Below are positions 58,323 to 64,000 of a stretch of 64,000 nucleotides of DNA, in pieces; position 1 is the stretch's first letter; the number at the start of each line of letters is the position of its first letter. The notes under the pieces were generated by a model. That model was given only the letters and a program-made list of their open reading frames with translations. It ran no database searches and was not told the origin of the DNA. The translations under genes were made by a program, and so were the position numbers. The stretch is from Prochilodus magdalenae (taxonomy: Eukaryota; Chordata; Actinopteri; Characiformes; Prochilodontidae), in the NCBI GenBank assembly GCA_024036415.1, contig JAMWET010001300.1:1729501-1793500 (forward strand), read 5' to 3'.

Positions 58323-59313
58323 TCGCTCGTGTACTAAATCTACCTTATAGTAGTATGTAGAATTGACCAAATTTAAAATCTGTAGTGCACTGAAAAAAAA
58401 ACCTGGATGGTATTCTACTCCAGTCAGAGTTCCTAGCATAACAGGATGAGCTATCTTCGTGGTGGACTGCATCCCATCATGCACTGTGGAAGAAAGAAAC
58501 TGGTGGTGGGTAACACTGTGGAGCTAAATGTAGTCAAATGCGTAAATGTGGATGTAGTGACTGTACTGGGGTATGTTTTCATTAGAATGAGCCTCAGAAA
58601 TTTCAAATATACCAGTCTGAAGGTTAATAAAAGATTAACTGGCTTTACATGTTCATTTTTAAAGTTAAATAGCCGAGGGTAGCTAATGGCTAGGCTAAAC
58701 GTATCTCAGGTGAACTGAGCAGTGTTAGCAGCAGTTAACTGTAGATACAGTAATAACAGCTCTGAGGTAAATGTGAGGTAACTGGTCATGTGACTGTATT
58801 TTTTTATTTACGGGCTTTTAAAGTTTTTCATGCTCACATGTTTCATTACTAAACTGGTTCCTTAAAATCACGCAGCTGTTTAGGGAGACAAAAGGAATTC
58901 TTCTACAGCATGTCTCTTAAGACAGTACAACAGGATGTGACAGCTACTACGAGCCTTGCTAATAAAGCTTTACATGAGTTGACAGGGAGGATTCTTGCTC
59001 AGTGTTTAGACTGATACACTATACACCGTGCATACACCTTACTGTGGTACACCTTGCTGCTTGAACATTTCCAAACCTTTTTCATTTTGGCAAATGTATG
59101 CTTTCAGGAACCTCCACTTTCGGGAATTGTTGTGATGCCCTTGAGTAGCCACGGTTCCTGTCACTGTTGATCAGCCTTGCACATTGACTTAGCAAAGTCT
59201 TGGCCCGTTGCTGCTTAGAGAACGGCTTTAACCCTGATCTGTTGGTGGACTTTCTTGCCTCAACGTTTCATTTGGGTTAATACAAATAAATTTGTATTTG
59301 CACTTGTGTGGAG
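58323..59313. other. Intergenic, nothing recognised
   Basis: No gene recognised. The open frame at 58446-58682 has no identifiable domain. Confidence 0.35.
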
Positions 59314-59786
59314 TGAAAGAAAATAGCCTCAACATATACGTTATTTTCTTTTCTAAAGTTATCCTCTCGCAATGGCCTTTTGTTGTGGGAAAGTGCGATG
59401 GTTTCTTTTGTTACAGAAAATGTAAATTGTCTGTAATTGACTGGAAATGACCATTTGTCTCCCACCTTAATGTGATACCATCACCCCCAACAACCCCACA
59501 TTCACACATTGATCTTCCTTATCTTTGTTATGTTACCCCTCCTCTTCCCCCCTGAACCTCACCTCTTATAAACCATGTCAGACTGAGTAAGATTGAGTCA
59601 GACTGGACAGGACTGACAACCTAGACCTGGTGCCCGTGCATGAAGAATCATGCACGTGAATAAGACTGCTGACCGGCCGAGCTGTATCCATGCATCTCTG
59701 TATGTGTGAATAAACTCAACACAACGCTGAACCTCATCTCCAGTCTTCTGACACCTGATTCTTCTTGAAGACCCGAATTTCTAACA
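59314..59786 (+). mobile_element. Probable solo LTR of an endogenous retroelement
   Basis: The segment starts 'tgaaagaaaatagcctcaac' and ends '...gaatttctaaca', with TG...CA ends, and is flanked by 'ggag' on both sides (59310-59313 and 59787-59790), a 4-base duplication. Inside are a TATA box-like 'cttataaacc' near 59566 and a polyadenylation signal AATAAA near 59709, in the right order for U3-R-U5. No internal gag/pol/env sequence adjoins it, so it looks like a solo LTR left by recombination. A 4-base match can arise by chance; the promoter and poly(A) layout is the stronger support. Confidence 0.6.
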
Positions 59787-59790
59787 GGAG

Positions 59791-60249
59791 TCAAGCCAGG
59801 CATGGACCAGACTGTTTTCTGATGAAATATCTTCTGTTAGCCTATACTGGCTTCCATTGGTGCACCTCTGTCCAATGATCTCTTTGGGGATCTAGTTAAG
59901 TCAGGCCATGCACCTTCATGTGCTTTTGGGGGAGTGGCTTTAGAAGAAGGGTTGGAAGCAGGGTGTGTGTTTTTTCAGTTGGATTTTTTTTAAAACTAGC
60001 TTACACTTCCTCGTTTCTACAAAATCACCCGGCTTTAAACCATGATGAATAATTTATGCCTCAGTTATCCACATCACTTGAGTGTAGACTCATAAACACC
60101 AACATTAGCCAGTGTACAAAAGGTCTATCCTTGTAGTGTTACTCTTAGGTTCTTTGTGATCTCCCAAATATTGTATGCCTTAGTCTTGGAGACATTTTTT
60201 GACTGCCCTTGGGAAGTGGTTCACCTGTGAAGGAACCATTTGTGATGAT
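59791..60249. other. Intergenic, nothing recognised
   Basis: No gene or clear repeat recognised. Confidence 0.35.
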
Positions 60250-60716
60250 CCTGAAGTTTGTAGATGAAACCACAGTGTGATTTGTCTGCCTGTAGGAAGG
60301 ACGTCAACCACCTTCTGCTCAATATTCAAAAGACAGTGGAAGTGATGGTGGACTTTAGGTGCAACCTCCCTTTAAATTCCCTCTCAGTATCAGCTGCTCT
60401 GTGGTTTCCACTGTGGACTCACTCAAGTTCCTGGGCACCACTGTATCCAGGGATCTGAAGTGGAGGAGGAACATGGTCTCCATAGCCATAAAAGCATAGC
60501 AAGGAATGTGTGGTTTCTCCTCCTAGACCACTTCTCTTTGGTGGAAGACTCAAAGTTATTCTGTTTTTTTTGTATTCTATTTATTGTATGTTGTTGTATT
60601 TTTCTCTTTATTAACAGTTGTTAATAATTGTTTGCTTGTCTGGTCTGTTCCGTATGTTACATGTCATATAATTGTGCCCATACTTAAAATAAACTTATTC
60701 TGATTCTGATTTTGAA
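60250..60716 (+). mobile_element. 5'-truncated non-LTR LINE
   Basis: At 60318-60366 the frame reads NIQKTVEVMVDFRCN, matching the NxxKTKExVVDFRR block downstream of the YADD site in fish LINE reverse transcriptases. After a frameshift, 60410-60490 reads VDSLKFLGTTVSRDLKWRRN, matching the FKFLGxxIxxDLxW block. The 3' end is AT-rich and closes with a tandem 'attctgattctgatt' tail at about 60699-60713, typical of the CR1/L2/Rex group. It is broken and lacks everything 5' of the RT C-terminal part. Confidence 0.82.
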
Positions 60717-61104
60717 GAGCAGCAATGGTAGCAAATCTGCCTGGCAGTCAATCAGTGAAGTCCAAATTCGTCAGAAATCGTTTTGAAACATCTTCCTGCC
60801 AAATGAGCATTGGCAAATCATTTTCAGAAGTCCTCAGAAATCTTATTTGACTTAGACATGGCATGCACTAACAAGGGCATAACAAAAGACCAGACTTTGG
60901 CGATGAAAACTCAGGGTTGTGTTCTTTCAAATAGGGTAGGGTAATGGCCTCATTTACCCCTGATGACTGAATCCAAATGACTGAACTTCCTGACCCTCAT
61001 CACTTTTAGTTGACAATTCTAAAGGTTTGCAGATTTTGTCTACTGCTGGATCACTTTGTTCAGTAAATGGATAAAATTATATATATATACTTTTTATATA
61101 TTTA
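60717..61104. other. Intergenic, nothing recognised
   Basis: No gene recognised; a short TA run lies just before the Tc1-like element. Confidence 0.35.
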
Positions 61105-61780
61105 CTGCCTGGCCCAAAAAAAGAAACCACCTTTAACTTTGGTCATGGGATGCATTTGCTGTGGTATCGTTTCTAAAAGCAATGGCACATTTATTTCTGT
61201 CCAGAGTTCATGATGTTGCATTGATGACTGGGGATTTGGACCACTGCGCAAAGTCTTGTCCAGCACATCCCAATATTCTCAATGGTGTTCAGGTCTGGAC
61301 TCTGTGGTGGCCAATCCATATGTGAAAATGATGTCTCATGCTCCCTAAAGCACTCTTTCACCATATGAGCCCGATGAACCCTGGCATTGTCATCTTGGGA
61401 TATGCCTGTGCAATCCATTGATGGTTCAGTTGATGGTTCAGTTATACAGGTGGTTCAGTATATTCAGGTAGTCAACTGACCTCATAACGTTGCTGAATGT
61501 AGACCTGACCAACTGCAGCAACCCCAGATCATAAAACTGCCTCTAAAGGCTTGTACGGTAGGGACTAGGCATGATGGGTCTCTCTTCTTACACTGATGCG
61601 CCCATCACTCTGGAACAGAATAAATCTGGACTCATCAGACCACATGACCTTCTTCCATTGCTCCAGAGTCCATCTTTATGCCCCCCTGCAAATTGAAGCC
61701 GTTTTGCAGGTTAGCCTCACTGACAAGTGTTTTTTTTTAGGGCTACACAGCTGTTTAGTCACAATTCCTTTTGCACTCAT
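61105..61780 (-). mobile_element. Tc1-like transposon relic, reverse orientation
   Basis: The 3' terminal repeat starts at 61105 ('ctgcctggcccaaaaaaaga' after TA). On the - strand, 61418-61191 reads ISQDDNARVHRAHMVKECF and then DWPPQSPDLNTIENIG, the QDNAxxH and WPPxSPDLNPIEN blocks with the last two catalytic acidic positions. Upstream on that strand, 61680-61590 reads TLEQWKKVMWSDESRFILFQ and DGRISVRRE in the bases, the block with the first catalytic Asp. Between these the frame is broken, and the 5' part of the transposon is missing. The sub-frame is 75 residues; a full Tc1 transposase is about 340. Confidence 0.88.
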
Positions 61781-61985
61781 TGGGTCCTCAAACTGGTCCT
61801 CAGACCCCAAGACAGACCATCCTCCATCCTTACGCATTGAATGTGGTTAGATTATTAGGTTAGTGAGTTTGATTTCCTTCAACATACCACCCTAAACTTG
61901 ACAGGAAACAGGTGAGTTGGATCAGGTGTGTTCTGAGCAAATAACCAAGCTGTGCTACACAACCAGTTATGCCCCTAAATAATGT
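61781..61985. repeat. Dispersed repeat family R2 relative
   Basis: Contains 'gggtcctcaaactggtcctc', 'agaccccaagacagacc', 'aaacttgacaggaaacaggt' and 'gagttggatcaggtgtgttc', the word pattern of the fish repeat that starts with a 'tggtcct' end. Confidence 0.55.
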
Positions 61986-63344
61986 AAAGGTCTAAGGTAA
62001 AGATCTGCATGACACAGTATTGTGTACTAAGAAGGGGCCCTTGCTTTGAGTGCAACAAAAAATGCATGTCTGATTCTAGTACTGTAGAGCATATGCTTAT
62101 TCCTTTGTTACATATTGGATGCAAATAGAGGCACAGTGTACCACCAGGCAAGGCAGATGGTTTTTAATCTTTTTTATTATTAATAGTGTAAGCTTATTTA
62201 AAACGTGGTGATGATGAATGCTGATTGTAGAGGAGATCCTCTGTGAATTTTTGCTTAGGGCCCCAGCAGACTCAGCTCTGGCTGGAAACAAAACTTCCAA
62301 CAGAAAAAAATTCCAATCAGGCTTTTTATTTTCTCTGTAGTAATTAGGTACAGCCAAGTAAGCTCATCCATGGGGTAGAACTTGGAAGAGTTCAACTGCG
62401 ACAGATTAAACAATAACAGAATTAATGGCTGACAGTGTAATCAGCAGGTCATGTTTTGATTTCCATTGGTTGGGTCTAAATATTTGAGGGTTAAAGGTCA
62501 TTTCACGCTATCTGGAACTTATATGTTGTTGACTGCCAGTGTAAATAATAGTCTGGTCATAGTGTTGAAGTCAGTTGTCAGAACCAGTTTATACAGACAC
62601 ACTGCTAAAATCCCATTGGGGAGCTAGCAGAAGCAGCGTTATCATAAAGCTGGTTTTGACCAAGTTTTGATTTTTATGGCCCTAACTGAAAGTCTAGCCC
62701 TAATGGCCATGGCTCACCGCTGGTATACAGTGTGCTAAAGCGTATGTTCCCTCGTTCCTGCTGATTTATACACGGTGGTAGGGAGTCTATAGCTTCTGCT
62801 CAGTGCTTCTCCCATTGAGGATCTTTGATGTGGCCCAGCAGTCCTACTGTGGGTACTAGTGTTTTGCACAGTGTGGTCTCTGTCTCATTAAGTCTTCTCT
62901 TTCACGTGACCTCCCTTTTTCCCCACCTTCCCTTGAGACTCCTGTCAGCAAATCAGGCTAACCAGCCTCTCCTCTAACCCTCTTTCCCAATGCTCTTGTG
63001 ATGTAGTGTGTGTGCATGCATGGGGCATATCAAAGCCAAGCCAAAACTGGCTGCTACATCTAATTATGAGGACAAAAGATGGCAGTGATGTGCTCTGGGG
63101 CTCAAACATTTTGCCAGGATAATTGCTTTATTATAAGAAAATCCCTGCAGCGCTATAACATGATCACGCCGGAGCCCATAAGCAGCATTGTCTTTGAAGT
63201 CTAGTTGCAGAGGGACCCTGAACTCACCTGTTAGACTCTCCTGAGGCGGTAGCTGTTATTAGAAAAACATGTATTGGTAAAAACATGCTTTCATATACTT
63301 ATTAGCCTGATGGTCTTTTTATATTAGTGTATATTCTATTCTGG
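61986..63344. other. Intergenic, no gene recognised
   Basis: The antisense open frame at 62097-62357 has no recognisable domain. No repeats were identified with confidence. Confidence 0.35.
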
Positions 63345-63475
63345 AGGGCTGCTAAAACACTTACTGCACCTGGAAATGAACTGCTAACTTTCAGCTAGGT
63401 ATGCTTAAGCAGGGAAATGATTGGTGGTGCCAGACAATGGCCCTACAGGACTGGAACTGAAGAACTGTGGTATGA
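63345..63475. repeat. Dispersed repeat family R2 relative
   Basis: Contains 'acacttactgcacctggaaa', 'gcttaagcagggaaatgatt' and 'ggactggaactgaagaactg', matching the R2 type end 'ggaactgaagaac'. Confidence 0.5.
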
Positions 63476-63584
63476 AAGTGGTGTAGCATTGGGAAGGTAC
63501 ACTTAGAAATGAACTGTGTGGAGAGTATAGACAGTGGTCAACAACCCCTCCCCCCCTTGAAGATCAACTTTCCTGAGATGAAGC

Positions 63585-63745
63585 CCCAACCGGCACCACA
63601 TGTGATGCTCCCCTTACCTAACCTTAATGCCTCTGATCCAGGACATCAAGAACCTCTGAAGAGCTGAAGTGGGTGTGGAAACTGATGGTTGGAACAAGAC
63701 TCTACAGGTAGGTTGATCTCCAGGACTGTGGTTGATGACCACTGG
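63585..63745. repeat. Dispersed repeat family R2 relative
   Basis: Runs from 'gaagccccaaccggcaccac' through 'cctctgatccaggacatcaa' and 'gtgggtgtggaaactgatgg' to 'ctccaggactgtggttgatg' and 'accactgg', the common fish MITE-like layout. Confidence 0.5.
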
Positions 63746-64000
63746 TATAGACTATGGATGGTGCAGACAGTAAAGAGTAGACCTCAGAGTCGTATCGTCC
63801 AAAAGACGCAATTAAAAAGCAAATGTTAATAAAAAATAGTTGATTTTATTGAATTCTCTCTGTGTAGCAAAACTAGCCATCAACATGCGGTTATTTACAT
63901 CCAGCAAACGCATGTTTATTACGGTACGTACAAGATACATCTAGAAATGACAAACAGCTGAGTTTCCTTATACAAGACATTTTTTTCCTATGGTACGCTA
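63746..64000. other. Window end, possible 3' end of a - strand neighbour
   Basis: No coding frame is visible. The sequence from about 63880 on is not recognised as repeat and contains a - strand AATAAA (63915-63920), so the 3' UTR of a gene lying beyond the window on the - strand is possible but unproven. Confidence 0.25.

Noticed and set aside
1..64000. CRISPR arrays, operons, bacterial promoters or riboswitches
   Set aside because: Spliced animal genes and vertebrate repeats show this is eukaryotic nuclear DNA; tandem repeats here have no spacer pattern.

Overview
This is vertebrate nuclear DNA and almost certainly a ray-finned fish. It has small spliced exons, AT-rich intergenic sequence, long dinucleotide microsatellites, and many relics of Tc1/mariner, hAT, L2-type LINE, tRNA-derived SINE and DANA-like SINE elements of the kinds common in teleosts. 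The repeat set (especially the element near 53.4-53.96 kb and the TA-flanked element at 8.7-9.2 kb) resembles catfish or characin genomes; that placement is inference from memory of such repeats.

Two complete protein-coding genes can be reconstructed, both on the + strand and close together. The first is serpine1 (plasminogen activator inhibitor 1): a noncoding first exon near 26.45-26.52 kb and eight coding exons between 27352 and 30045, encoding 392 residues with an intact Arg-Met reactive centre. The second is ap1s1 (AP-1 clathrin adaptor sigma-1A): five coding exons between 32409 and 45362, encoding 158 residues, with the start ATG alone in exon 1. The SERPINE1-AP1S1 order and orientation is also found on human chromosome 7q22, which supports both calls. 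The two genes work in different pathways, extracellular fibrinolysis control and trans-Golgi/endosome sorting, so their closeness is probably inherited synteny and not an operon.

Layout: 1-26.3 kb is an upstream intergenic region with no recognisable gene. It holds an L2 LINE 3' end, several Tc1/mariner relics, a DANA-like SINE, a dispersed repeat present three times, and a broken L2 LINE with one of those repeats inserted in it. From 26.3 to 30.8 kb is serpine1. From 31.8 to about 46.8 kb is ap1s1, whose large introns hold a Tc1/mariner relic with terminal inverted repeats, an hAT relic with an 8-bp target duplication, MITEs and microsatellites. From 46.9 to 64 kb is downstream intergenic sequence with several Tc1-like relics, a probable solo LTR, a truncated LINE, SINEs and simple repeats.

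I found no operons, CRISPR arrays, rRNA or convincing tRNA genes, and no clearly novel biological system. The most interesting points are the exact exon reconstructions, two differently deleted copies of one Tc1 element in opposite orientation, the nested insertion in a LINE, the hAT element with its target duplication, the solo LTR, and splice signals that lie in microsatellites in both genes.
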